NCBI RefSeq assembly: GCF_041911615.1
Contig: NZ_JAYROR010000074.1
Coordinates: 1 to 64,000, forward strand
Length of the DNA stretch: 64,000 nucleotides
Source of the DNA: Zoogloea sp041911615
GTDB taxonomy: Bacteria; Pseudomonadota; Gammaproteobacteria; Burkholderiales; Rhodocyclaceae
Direction of reading: 5' to 3'
The position numbers were made by a program, and so were the translations under genes. Under the pieces are notes generated by a model, which did no database searches, was not told where the DNA came from, and saw nothing but the letters and a program-made list of their open reading frames with translations. This document shows, in pieces, positions 19,125 to 27,653 of the stretch; within the stretch, counting starts at the first letter, position 1; every line of letters starts with the position of its first letter.

Positions 19125-19439
19125 GGCAAGGCGGCGGGCCGCCTCGCCGCCGACGACCGCTTCGTCGCCAACATCCTGGCGCGCACCCGCGACAGCGGCT
19201 ACGCCAGCAACGACGGCGAGTGGACCTCCCAGCGCAAGGTCGGCGCGCTGGCCCTGCCGATCCGCCTGCGCGGCCTGCCGGTGGGCTCGGTCAATATCGT
19301 CTACCTGAACCGCGCGGTCCCCCTGAAGGAAGCCACCAGCCGCTACCTGCCCGCCCTGCGCCAGGCCGTGGACCGCATCGAAGCCCAGCTCGGCGCCGCC
19401 GACGCGGCACCGGCAACGCCCGATCCGGGCCTGGACTGA
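19125..19439 (+). pseudogene. 3' remnant of an IclR-family regulator
   Basis: About 100 codons encode what looks like the C-terminal part of an IclR effector domain: GEWTSQRKVGALALPIRLRG, PVGSVNIVYL, then SRYLPALRQAVDRIEAQL and a stop. The DNA-binding half and the start of the effector domain are missing. Upstream the frame runs into the hemerythrin gene read antisense. The fragment resembles the end of MhpR-like regulators of phenylpropanoid catabolism, which fits the neighbouring clusters. Most likely the gene was truncated by a rearrangement that brought in the hemerythrin gene. No ribosome site precedes it. Confidence 0.7.
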
Positions 19440-19585
19440 ACGCGCCGGCGACACCGCACCGATGGGGACCACGTCACGAACCGCTGCAACACGCGGGGCG
19501 TATAAGGGAATCTACGCGGTGATGCACCGCAACAATAGTGCTAGTCTCCCGTTTGCCGCACTTTCTACGCCAAGCGAGAAACACC

Positions 19586-21913
19586 ATGAGTGAAGTCGAT
19601 CTGAAGAAATTCTTCCTCGAACAGGTGCCCCTGTTCGCCAGTTTCCCGGCCGACAAGGTGGACGCCATCGTCCGGCAGTCCCAGCTCACCACCTACGAGG
19701 GCAACGAGGCGATCCTCGAAACCGGCGACGAAGCCCGCAACATGGGCATCGTCATCACCGGCCACGCCGAAATCTCGGTCACCGACAACACCGGCACCCG
19801 CACCGTCATCAGCCAACTCGGCCCGGGCGACGTGTTCGGCGTGATGTCCACCCTCACCGGCGACCGCATCACCGCCGACGTCATTGCCGGCAACCGCTGC
19901 TACGTGCTGCTGATTCCCCAGAACGTCTACGCCAGCCACATCCTCACCAACCCGAAGGCCGTGGCTTACCTGTCGCACAAGCTGCTCGACCGCGTGCGCG
20001 TGCTGTCGGCCGAGATCGTCGGCGGGCAGACCGGCGCACCCGCCGCCAGCGCCGACGACCCCTACGCCCTGTCGCTGCACACCGACGCCCCGGGCAAGGT
20101 GCTGGCACTGAACATCGGCATCAGTCAGATCCACTTCGGCATCTACGACACCCACGACCTGGGCTCCGACATCCACGGCATCATCGACAACGCCGACCCC
20201 GCCGTCGCGCGCATCCGCGTCACCGTCGGCACCCAGAGCCGCAGCGCCGAGCGCGACCCGTTCCCGCTCACCGAGCTGTTCCGGGTGATGGCCGAATCCA
20301 CCCGCCTGCTCGGCGACGCCTTCGAACTGCACCTGCAGGACGTCACCGCCGTCGGCCACCGGGTCGTCCATGGCGGCAGCAAGTTCGCCAGCTCGGTGGT
20401 CATCACCCCCACCGTGATCGCCGACATCGAAGCCCTGTCGGTGTTCGCCCCGCTGCACAACCCGGTCAACGTCGAAGGCATCCGCGAGGCCATGCGCCAG
20501 CTGCCGAACGTGCCCCACGTGGCCGTCTTCGACACCGCCTTCCACCAGACCCTGCCGCCCTACGCCTACCTCTACGGCCTGCCCTACGAGCTCTACAAGC
20601 AGGACGGCATCCGCCGCTACGGTTTCCACGGCAGCTCCCACCGCTACGTGTCGCTGAAGGCCGCCGAAGTGCTGGGGCGCCCGCTGGGCGAACTCGAGAT
20701 CGTCTCCTGCCACCTGGGCATCGGCGCCTCCCTGTGCGCCATCGACCACGGCCGCTCGGTGGACACCACGATGGGCATGACGCCCACCGACGGCCTCATC
20801 ATGCCCAGCCGCTCCGGCAGCATCGACCCGGCGGTCATGATCCACCTGATGCAGCAGCACGGCATGTCGGCCGACCAGCTCGCCACGCTCATCAACACCA
20901 GCAGTGGCCTCAAGGGCATCTCCGGCATCTCCAGCGACATCCACGACATCGAAGCCGCCGCCAGCAACGGCCACCACCGCGCCCTACTCGCCCACAAGGC
21001 TTTCTGCTACCAGGTGCGCAAGAACATCGGCGCCTACGTCGCGGCGATGGGCGGCATCGACGTGCTGGCCTTCACCGGCGACGTGGGCGAGACCAGCGCC
21101 GCCGTGCGCAGCCTGGCCTGCCAGGGCCTCGGCTACATGGGCATCAAGCTCGACGAGGAAAAGAACCGCAACCTCGAACGCATCGACGACTTCGCCATCG
21201 TCTCCGCCGACGACTCACCGGTGAAGATCCTCGTCATCGCCAACGACGACGAACGCCTCGTCGCCTGGGAAGCCCTGCGCGCCATCGAACGCAACGACCT
21301 GCTCCTCGAAATGCGCGAGGCCCAGGCCGAAGCCCCGATCCCCATCGAGATCTCGGCCCACCACGTGCACCTCTCGCAGGCCGACGTGGACAAGCTGTTC
21401 GGCCCCGGCCACCAGCTCACCCCCGAGCACGAACTGTCGCAACCCGGCCAGTTCGCCTGCGCCGAGAAGGTGCACCTCGTCGGCCCCAAGGGGCGCATCG
21501 CCAACGTCCGCGTGCTCGGCCCGACCCGCAAGGAAACCCAGGTCGAGATCGCCATGACCGAGCAGTTCAAGGTCGGCATCCAGCCGCCGATCCGCGAATC
21601 CGGCGACCTCGCCAACACCCCCGGCATCACCCTCGAAGGCCCGTTCGGCAGCACCACCATCGAACGCGGCGTGATCTGCGCCCAGCGCCACATCCACATG
21701 TCGCCCGACGACGCCCTGCGCTTCCGGGTACGCGACAAGTACGTGGTGCGGGTCCGCGTCGAAGGCGAGCGCGAGCTGATCTTCGGCGACGTGGTGGTGC
21801 GCGTGAACCCGGCCTACCGCCTGGCCATGCACATCGACACCGACGAAGGCAACGCCGCCAACATCCGCACCGGCATGCTCGGCTACATCGACGAAATCCA
21901 GAGCCGGCACTGA
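19586..21913 (+). CDS. Fusion: cNMP-binding-like domain, acetate kinase, PduL-type phosphotransacylase
   Basis: A 775-residue three-part protein. Residues about 1-130 look like a cyclic-nucleotide-binding domain (GPGDVFGVMSTLTGDR, with Val where the binding cassette normally has Glu). Residues about 170-560 are an acetate/propionate kinase that keeps Arg259, His291, Asp316, His348, Arg409 and Glu502, but its first phosphate motif is altered (LNIGISQIHF in place of LNxGSSSLKF). Residues about 583-765 are a complete PduL phosphotransacylase with metal-ligand histidines 593/595 (HHVHLS), 702/704 (RHIHMS) and 749 (AMHIDTDE). Together it could turn acyl-CoA, Pi and ADP into acid, CoA and ATP. ATG 19586 gives a normal cNMP-domain start. 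Regulation by a ligand is inference. Confidence 0.88.
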   Translation: MSEVDLKKFFLEQVPLFASFPADKVDAIVRQSQLTTYEGNEAILETGDEARNMGIVITGHAEISVTDNTGTRTVISQLGPGDVFGVMSTLTGDRITADVIAGNRCYVLLIPQNVYASHILTNPKAVAYLSHKLLDRVRVLSAEIVGGQTGAPAASADDPYALSLHTDAPGKVLALNIGISQIHFGIYDTHDLGSDIHGIIDNADPAVARIRVTVGTQSRSAERDPFPLTELFRVMAESTRLLGDAFELHLQDVTAVGHRVVHGGSKFASSVVITPTVIADIEALSVFAPLHNPVNVEGIREAMRQLPNVPHVAVFDTAFHQTLPPYAYLYGLPYELYKQDGIRRYGFHGSSHRYVSLKAAEVLGRPLGELEIVSCHLGIGASLCAIDHGRSVDTTMGMTPTDGLIMPSRSGSIDPAVMIHLMQQHGMSADQLATLINTSSGLKGISGISSDIHDIEAAASNGHHRALLAHKAFCYQVRKNIGAYVAAMGGIDVLAFTGDVGETSAAVRSLACQGLGYMGIKLDEEKNRNLERIDDFAIVSADDSPVKILVIANDDERLVAWEALRAIERNDLLLEMREAQAEAPIPIEISAHHVHLSQADVDKLFGPGHQLTPEHELSQPGQFACAEKVHLVGPKGRIANVRVLGPTRKETQVEIAMTEQFKVGIQPPIRESGDLANTPGITLEGPFGSTTIERGVICAQRHIHMSPDDALRFRVRDKYVVRVRVEGERELIFGDVVVRVNPAYRLAMHIDTDEGNAANIRTGMLGYIDEIQSRH

Positions 21914-22141
21914 TCCGCGCCACCCCGTCCGCCGCGGCAAAAAACGCGGACGGGGCCGCCGGCGGGCGGCGGCAAACGCGCCAACGCGGACAGATTTCCT
22001 GTCCTCCCACCTGCTCGGCGCGTATAATCCCGCCCTTTCGCTCGACTGCTGCAGCGCAACATTTCTCGATGGGCCTGTCATCCCATCCCGCCTGTCTCCC
22101 GTTGAGCCCCCGTTACCGCTTACGGAGAACGCGCAACCGCC

Positions 22142-23233
22142 ATGCGCCCTGACGCTTCAAGACTGCCCGCGATCGACGCCCTCAAGGCGCTCGCCTGCCT
22201 GCTGATCGTGCTGCACCACCTGGCCTTCTACGGCCCCATGGCCGACGTGGCCAAGCCCCTGATGCCCGGCCTGATCCACTTCCTCGACGAATACGCGCGG
22301 ATGGCCGTGCAGGTCTTCCTGGTCGCCTCGGGCTTCCTGTTCGCCGCCAAGTTCGGCCCCGGCAGCGTCATCGCTGCGCCGCTCAGCCTGCTCGCCCAGC
22401 GCTACACCCGCCTCGTCGTGCCCTACTCGGCCGCCCTGCTGCTGGCCATCGCCTGTTCGGCCGTGGCCGGCGCCTGGATGGAACACCGCTCGATCTCCGA
22501 CGTGCCCGACCTCGGCCAGCTCCTCGCCCACGTCCTGCTCCTCCACGACCTCCTCGACCAGGAAGCCCTCTCCGCCGGCGTGTGGTACGTGGCCATCGAC
22601 TTCCAGCTCTTCGCACTGGCGGTGCTGCTGCTGTGGCTGCCCACCCGCGTCGCCGCGCTGCGCCCGCTGGCGCCGCTGCTGATCGTCGGCATGACCCTCG
22701 CCTCGCTGTTCGGCTTCAACCGCGACGCCCTGTGGGACGAGACGGCGCTGTACTTCTTCGGCGCCTTCGGCCTCGGCATTCTCTCCGCCTGGGCCGCCCG
22801 CCAGCCCCGCGGCGGTCTGTGGCTCGCCGCGCTGGCCGCCGTGGCGCTCGCCGCGCTGGCGGTGGATTTCCGCCCACGCATCGCCATCGCCACCGGCGTG
22901 ATGCTGCTGCTCGGCGTTTCCGCCCGCAGCGGCCTGCTGCACCGCCTGCCGGTGCCCGCGCCGGTGCGTCGCCTGGCGCGCATTTCCTACTCGGTGTTCC
23001 TGGTGCACTTCCCCCTGTGCCTGCTGGTGAATGCCCTGTTCATCAACCTCTTCCCGACCAATCCGGTGGCGAGCGCCCTCGGCATGGTGGTCGCGGTGGC
23101 CGTCAGCATCGCCGGCGGCGAGCTGTTCTACCGCCGTATCGAAAGCCGGCCCTTCACCGTGCGCATGCGCCTGCTGTTCCCGGCCGGTGTGGTTGCCGGC
23201 GGCTGGCTCGCCGCCCTGGCCCTCGGCGGCTGA
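22142..23233 (+). CDS. Membrane acyltransferase, acyltransferase 3 family
   Basis: A 363-residue integral membrane protein with about ten hydrophobic segments. The N-terminal RLPAIDALKALACLLIVLHH, with His-His near residue 28, and the later FLVASGF and ISYSVFLVHFP segments are typical of acyltransferase 3 (OafA-like) proteins. These O-acylate surface sugars or other periplasmic acceptors. It stands alone between the acetate-kinase fusion and the dioxygenase operon and has its own downstream hairpin. The acceptor is unknown. Confidence 0.85.
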   Translation: MRPDASRLPAIDALKALACLLIVLHHLAFYGPMADVAKPLMPGLIHFLDEYARMAVQVFLVASGFLFAAKFGPGSVIAAPLSLLAQRYTRLVVPYSAALLLAIACSAVAGAWMEHRSISDVPDLGQLLAHVLLLHDLLDQEALSAGVWYVAIDFQLFALAVLLLWLPTRVAALRPLAPLLIVGMTLASLFGFNRDALWDETALYFFGAFGLGILSAWAARQPRGGLWLAALAAVALAALAVDFRPRIAIATGVMLLLGVSARSGLLHRLPVPAPVRRLARISYSVFLVHFPLCLLVNALFINLFPTNPVASALGMVVAVAVSIAGGELFYRRIESRPFTVRMRLLFPAGVVAGGWLAALALGG

Positions 23234-23259
23234 CCCGCCTCCGCCCCGCAGGCGCCTTC

Positions 23260-23291
23260 GACGCCGCCGCCCTTCACGGGGCGGCGGCGTC
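23260..23291 (+). terminator. Strong hairpin after acyltransferase
   Basis: A perfect 13-bp stem (23260-23272 with 23279-23291, loop TTCACG) begins 26 bp after the stop codon. It is followed by GTGCTTTAC, a weak T-run. It would isolate the acyltransferase from the following catabolic operon. Confidence 0.65.
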
Positions 23292-23373
23292 GTGCTTTAC
23301 GGGGTCCGCCGGATACGTACTCGGGCGCGCCGCGCCTCCGCGCCCTCCCATTAAATCCCTTTAAAAACAAATT

Positions 23374-23390
23374 TGTGCATTTAATGCACA
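23374..23390. promoter_or_regulatory. Palindromic operator candidate TGTGCATTTAATGCACA
   Basis: A perfect 17-bp palindrome centred on T23382 lies in an AT-rich island upstream of the dioxygenase operon. Its size and symmetry fit a dimeric helix-turn-helix regulator (MarR, IclR, GntR or similar). It is upstream of the proposed -35, so an activator or an upstream repressor is possible. Confidence 0.55.
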
Positions 23391-23394
23391 CTTT

Positions 23395-23433
23395 GGATTT
23401 GCTTTTTGCCCCACGAACGCAAATCCCTAGAAT
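23395..23433 (+). promoter_or_regulatory. Promoter of the dioxygenase operon overlapped by an inverted repeat
   Basis: TTGCCC (23406-23411) and TAGAAT (23428-23433) with 16-bp spacing form a plausible sigma70 promoter. GGATTTGC (23395-23402) and GCAAATCC (23419-23426) make an 8-bp inverted repeat whose arms flank the -35 and sit in the spacer. The early leader has a CGCCTCG...CGAGGCG hairpin before the dioxygenase start. The rest of 23292-23562 shows no gene. Confidence 0.5.
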
Positions 23434-23562
23434 CGCCTCGCCAACAACAAGAACGAGGCGTGGAGACGCAACACCGCCCCGGCAGGTCGCCCCCGGCCCG
23501 CCGCCTCCGCCCTCGCCCGACGGGACCACCGGCCCCGCCGATCCACACGCCGAGGAGCACCC

Positions 23563-24501
23563 ATGAGCATCAAGCTGAAATGCCTGTCGCACACCCCACT
23601 GCGCGGGCTCAACGATCCGGGCGCCGACGTCGTCCGTGAAGTCGACGACATCCTGGCCCGGTCCCGTGCCGAGGTCGAAGCCTTCGATCCCGAACTGATC
23701 GTCATCTTCGCCCCCGACCACTACAACGGCCTGTTCTACGACCTGATGCCGCCGTTCGTGATCGCCACCGCCGCCGAATCGGTCGCCGACTACCAGACCC
23801 TGCCCGGCCCCCTGTCGATCCCCCGCGAGCTCGCCCTCGAGATGACCCGCTTCATCCTCGACCAGGACGTGGACATCGCCCTGTCCCACCGCCTGCAGGT
23901 GGACCACGGCTGCACCCAGACCCTCGAAGAGATGACCGGCAGCCTCACCCGCTACCCGGTGATCCCGATCATCATCAACTCCGTCGCCCCGCCGTTCGCC
24001 CCCTACCGCCGGATACGCAAGCTCGGCGAGGCCGTCGGCAAGTTCATCGCCCCGCTCGACAAGCGCGTGCTGATCCTCGGCACCGGCGGCCTCTCCCACG
24101 AACCGCCGGTGCCGCTGCTCGCCAGCGCGCCCGACGAAGTCGCCAACTTCCTCATCGCCGGCCGCAACCCCACGCCGGAAGCCCGCGCCGCGCGTCAGGC
24201 CCGCACCATCGCCGCCGGCAAAATCTACGGCACCGCCGCCTGCGCCCAGACCCCGCTCAACGCGGAATGGGATCTCGCCTTCATCGACCTGCTGGTGAAC
24301 CGCCGCCTCGCCGACATCGACGACTTCCAGATCGACGACATCTCGAAGACCGCCGGCCGCTCGACTCACGAAGTACGCACCTGGGTCGCCGCCTTCGCGG
24401 CGCTGGCCGCCACCGGCCCCTACGCCGCCCGCAAGGACTACTACCGCGCCATCAACGAATGGATCGCCGGCTACGGCGTCGTCAGCGCCGAGCAGGCCTG
24501 A
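23563..24501 (+). CDS. MhpB-like extradiol ring-cleavage dioxygenase (LigB superfamily)
   Basis: A 312-residue class III extradiol dioxygenase close in length and sequence to 3-carboxyethylcatechol 2,3-dioxygenase MhpB. Iron-ligand regions are visible: SHTPL near the N-terminus, FAPDHYNGLFYDL, LQVDHGCTQTLE, and GTGGLSHEPP. It would open a catechol with a side chain next to the hydroxyls, giving a yellow meta-cleavage product. GAGGAG precedes the start. It heads an operon with the flavin monooxygenase (38 bp gap) and flavin reductase, which could make its catechol substrate. The usual next enzyme, a C-C hydrolase (MhpC type), is not in the window. Confidence 0.88.
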   Translation: MSIKLKCLSHTPLRGLNDPGADVVREVDDILARSRAEVEAFDPELIVIFAPDHYNGLFYDLMPPFVIATAAESVADYQTLPGPLSIPRELALEMTRFILDQDVDIALSHRLQVDHGCTQTLEEMTGSLTRYPVIPIIINSVAPPFAPYRRIRKLGEAVGKFIAPLDKRVLILGTGGLSHEPPVPLLASAPDEVANFLIAGRNPTPEARAARQARTIAAGKIYGTAACAQTPLNAEWDLAFIDLLVNRRLADIDDFQIDDISKTAGRSTHEVRTWVAAFAALAATGPYAARKDYYRAINEWIAGYGVVSAEQA

Positions 24502-24539
24502 AAAAACCACACCGGAACACACCAGAGGAGATTGACACC

Positions 24540-25736
24540 ATGAACGCCCCCGAAAAGCTCATCCCCACCGAAGCCGAGATCGTCGCCCGCGCCGAGGCCC
24601 TCATCCCGTGGCTGCGCGAGCGCGCCGACGCCTGCGAGAAGGCCCGCATGGTTTCCCTCGAAACCATCCAGAAGTTCCAGGAAGCCGGCTTCTTCAAGAT
24701 CCTCCAGCCCAAGCGCTGGGGCGGCTACGAGATGCACCCCAACGTCCTCAACAAGGTGCTCATCGAGCTGGCCCGCGGCTGCCCGTCCAGCGCCTGGAAC
24801 GTGATGGTGCTCGGCGTGCATCCCTTCGAAGTGGGCCTGCTGCCCACCCAGTGCGGCGACGAACTGTGGGGCGACGACAATACCCGCCTCGTCTCTTCGT
24901 CCTACGCCCCCTTCGGCACCGTCACCAAGGTGGAAGGCGGCTACGTGCTCAACGGCGAATGGCTCACCTCCAGCGGCTGCGACCACGCCGCCGGCGGCGC
25001 TTTCCTGGGCGGCCGCGTCGCCAAGGCAGACGGCGAGCTGGAGTTCCGCTCCTTCTGGGTCCAGCGCAGCGACTTCGAGATCGTTGACGACTGGTTCGTG
25101 GTCGGCCTCGCCGGCACCGGCAGCAAGAAGCTCGCGATCAAGGAAGTCTTCGTGCCCGAGTACCGCAGCCACGTGATCGGCGCCTACGACGAGCACTCCC
25201 ACGGCGACGTGAACAACCTCTACAAGATGCCCTTCTTCTACGTCTTCTACGCCGCCGTGTCGTCGGTCATCATCGGCATGGCCCGCGGCATGGTCGACCT
25301 CTACATCGAGCACATGGTGCCGCGCCAGAACATCAACCAGGCCGTCGGCGCCGCCGTGCAGGACCCCTTCATCAAGGGCCGCCTCGGCGAGGCCTACGCC
25401 AAGATCCTCGGCGCCACCTCCCGCGTGCTGCAGAACACCGACGAAGCCTGGGCTTACGCCTCGAAGGGCGAGCTGGTACCGCTGGACGTGCGCGTGCGCC
25501 ACTTCGCCACCAACCAGTTCACCGGCGGCGAATGCTTCGACGCGGCGCACATGATCTTCAAGAAGACCTCGACCCGCGGCGTGTGGCTCAACTGCCCGAT
25601 GCAGCGCCAGATGCGCGACATCCTGGTGGGCGCCAACCACATCACCCAGAACCAGGACAACATCGGCGAACTGCTCGGCGGCCAGCTCCTGGGCAGCCCG
25701 CTGCCCAAGGCCAACCCCTTCGGCGTCAAGGCCTAA
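24540..25736 (+). CDS. Flavin-dependent monooxygenase, oxygenase component (HsaA/HpaB-like, acyl-CoA dehydrogenase fold)
   Basis: A 398-residue group D flavoprotein hydroxylase, the length of HsaA (3-HSA hydroxylase) and C2-type p-hydroxyphenylacetate hydroxylases. It has the acyl-CoA dehydrogenase fold without its catalytic glutamate: GYVLNGEWLTSSGCDHA, DDWFVVGLAGTGSKKL, and a C-terminal GGQLLGSPLPKANPFG. It uses reduced flavin from the reductase at 25805 to ortho-hydroxylate a phenol. Start ATG 24540 follows AGAGGAG. Its position right after the extradiol dioxygenase supports a phenol-to-catechol-to-cleavage sequence. The substrate (alkylphenol, hydroxyphenylpropionate or steroid ring) cannot be told from sequence. 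Confidence 0.85.
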   Translation: MNAPEKLIPTEAEIVARAEALIPWLRERADACEKARMVSLETIQKFQEAGFFKILQPKRWGGYEMHPNVLNKVLIELARGCPSSAWNVMVLGVHPFEVGLLPTQCGDELWGDDNTRLVSSSYAPFGTVTKVEGGYVLNGEWLTSSGCDHAAGGAFLGGRVAKADGELEFRSFWVQRSDFEIVDDWFVVGLAGTGSKKLAIKEVFVPEYRSHVIGAYDEHSHGDVNNLYKMPFFYVFYAAVSSVIIGMARGMVDLYIEHMVPRQNINQAVGAAVQDPFIKGRLGEAYAKILGATSRVLQNTDEAWAYASKGELVPLDVRVRHFATNQFTGGECFDAAHMIFKKTSTRGVWLNCPMQRQMRDILVGANHITQNQDNIGELLGGQLLGSPLPKANPFGVKA

Positions 25737-25804
25737 ACTCCGTGGCCGGCCCGGCATCGCCCGGGTCGTTCTCCCTACCCAACGAGAAAACCGAGAGACA
25801 CGTC

Positions 25805-26371
25805 ATGACCGACCTCGCCAACGCCGTCGTGCACCAGAGCCCCGTCCAGGACGTGCGCACGCCGGGCCTCACCGATCTGCCCACCGTCAGCCCCCTCGAG
25901 CAGCGCAACGGCATGCGCCACCTGGCCGCCGGCGTGTCCATCATCACCGCCGCCAACGGCGGCCAGCGCGCCGGCCTCACCGCCACCGCGGTGTGCTCGG
26001 TGACCACCGATCCGCCGCGCCTGGTGGTCTTCGTGAACAAGAACGTGGTCGCCAACGAGCTGATCCAGCAAAGCGGCGCCCTGGCCGTGAATGTGCTGGC
26101 CGGCGAGCAGGAAGACGTGGCCAAGGCCTTCGCCGGGATGATCGAAGGCGTCCACGGCGACGCCCGCTTCGAGCACGGCGACTGGAGCACCCTCGTCACC
26201 GGCGCCCCGGTGCTCGGCAACACCTTGTCGAGCTTCGACTGTCGCGTGATCAAGCTCTTCGACGAGAGCACCCACAACGCCTTCCTGTGCGAAGTGCTGT
26301 CGGTGCGCGAACGCAGCGACGGCCAGGCGCTGGTGTACCTCAACGGCGCCTTCCGCAAGATCGACCAGTAA
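25805..26371 (+). CDS. Flavin reductase (HsaB/HpaC-like)
   Basis: A 188-residue flavin reductase-like protein. Conserved features include MRHLAAGVSIITA, GLTATAVCSVTTDPPRLVVFV and the C-terminal GQALVYLNGAFRKI. It would use NAD(P)H to reduce FMN or FAD for the monooxygenase encoded 69 bp upstream. The first 30 residues form an extension before the core. It ends 29 bp from the convergent AraC gene. Confidence 0.88.
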   Translation: MTDLANAVVHQSPVQDVRTPGLTDLPTVSPLEQRNGMRHLAAGVSIITAANGGQRAGLTATAVCSVTTDPPRLVVFVNKNVVANELIQQSGALAVNVLAGEQEDVAKAFAGMIEGVHGDARFEHGDWSTLVTGAPVLGNTLSSFDCRVIKLFDESTHNAFLCEVLSVRERSDGQALVYLNGAFRKIDQ

Positions 26372-26400
26372 GCCCGGCAGGGCGCGCCTGCCTGCCTCCG

Positions 26401-27423
26401 CTACTGCCCCGCCAGCGCCCGCCGGTATTCCCCCGGCCGGGCGCCGGTCCATTTCTTGAATGCCCGGTGAAAGGCGCTCGCCTCGGCAAACCCCAGGTCG
26501 TGGGCGATCTCGAGCACTGATTTTTCGGAGTGGCATAGCTGGCTGATCGCCAGGTCGCGACGCAGGTCGTCCTTGATCGACTGGTAGGACTGCCCCTCGT
26601 CGATCAGGTGGCGGCGCAGGGTCGACACCGACGAATGCAGCTGCTGCGCCAGCGTCTCGAAATCCGGCCAGGTATCGGGCGGGATGTGCCGCAACTGACG
26701 GCGGATGCGCGCCACCAGCCCCTCGCTGTTGCGGTACTTGACCAGGAAGTTGGCCGGCGCGCTGCGCAGGAAGACCTTCATCGTGCGCGCGTTCTGCACG
26801 TTGGCCATGTCCAGGTATTCGGCGGAAAACACGATCGCCGTCTCCGCCTCGTCGAAGCGCAGGTCGGGCGAGAACAGCACCCGCCACTCGGCGCTGAAAT
26901 CCGGTTCGGCGCAGCGAAAACGCGCCGTGTCGAGGGGAATCCGCCGGCCGATCAGCCAGCACGCCAGGCCGTGCAGGATGATCAGGAAGGTGCCGTAGGC
27001 AAACGCCCGGCGCGGCGCGGCGTGGCGTTCGCGCAGCACCACCCGCGCGGTGTCGCCGCTGCGCTCCAGCACCCCTTCGAAATCGTCCAGCACCAGCCGG
27101 AAGAAGCGCAGCGCCCGGCGCAGCGCCCGCTCCAGGGTGTCGCAGTGGATCACGCTGTGGCACAGCAGCGTGAAGCTGCCGGCCTTCATGGGGTGCGAAT
27201 CCATGCCGAAGAACTCGTCGTCGAGCGCCTCGGCGATGAGGTGCCACAACACCCCGTAGTGAGCCGACGCCACACGCGCCTGGGGCGCGTTGAGCAGTTC
27301 CGGCGAAATGCCCGCCTGGAGCAACAGCGCGTTGGCGTCGCCGCCCCGCGCGCGCAGGCCCACCAGCGCCTCATGGACGAAACCGATGGAAATGGTGCCC
27401 TTGTCGGCGGTGCGCGGACTCAT
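26401..27423 (-). CDS. AraC-family regulator with arabinose-binding-like N-terminal domain
   Basis: A 340-residue regulator. The N-terminal 190 residues fit the Arabinose_bd domain of the OruR/ArgR-like AraC group. The C-terminal 100 residues carry two helix-turn-helix units (DFETLAQQLHSSVSTLRRHL, then VLEIAHDLGFAEASAFHRAF) and the closing WTGARPGEYRR. The start MSPRTADKG at 27423 is preferred; the longer frame adds basic residues unlike the family. It lies between the ring-cleavage operon and the divergent beta-oxidation operon, so it probably controls one or both. Confidence 0.88.
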   Translation of the reverse strand: MSPRTADKGTISIGFVHEALVGLRARGGDANALLLQAGISPELLNAPQARVASAHYGVLWHLIAEALDDEFFGMDSHPMKAGSFTLLCHSVIHCDTLERALRRALRFFRLVLDDFEGVLERSGDTARVVLRERHAAPRRAFAYGTFLIILHGLACWLIGRRIPLDTARFRCAEPDFSAEWRVLFSPDLRFDEAETAIVFSAEYLDMANVQNARTMKVFLRSAPANFLVKYRNSEGLVARIRRQLRHIPPDTWPDFETLAQQLHSSVSTLRRHLIDEGQSYQSIKDDLRRDLAISQLCHSEKSVLEIAHDLGFAEASAFHRAFKKWTGARPGEYRRALAGQ

Positions 27424-27506
27424 CGAAAACCGGAAGCCCCACTCGAAGAAAGATCGCGGAAAGCGGCGCCGTCCAGCCGTGGCGGCACCCGTTTTTGCTG
27501 CTCTGC

Positions 27507-27578
27507 AATGTGGCAAATTCTACCATTCACATTGATCGTTTTCGGCATGGATGCCGGCCTCGGCAGTGCCTACACTGC
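27507..27578. promoter_or_regulatory. Inverted repeats in the AraC/SDR divergent region
   Basis: AATGTG (27507-27512) and CACATT (27528-27533) form an inverted repeat 21 bp apart. GCAGTG-CCTA-CACTGC (27563-27578) is a second one. Both lie between the AraC regulator and the SDR gene and may be regulator sites. No confident -35/-10 pair was assigned in 27424-27653. Confidence 0.35.
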
Positions 27579-27653
27579 ACGCCCATCGCGGCCCGCTGCC
27601 CCTTGGTGGCAGAGCCGGCACATCCCGAAAAACACACCCAAAAGGAGCGCTTC

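Noticed and set aside
19140..19439. IclR fragment as a functional small protein
   Set aside because: Lacks a start with ribosome site and the DNA-binding domain; better explained as a remnant.
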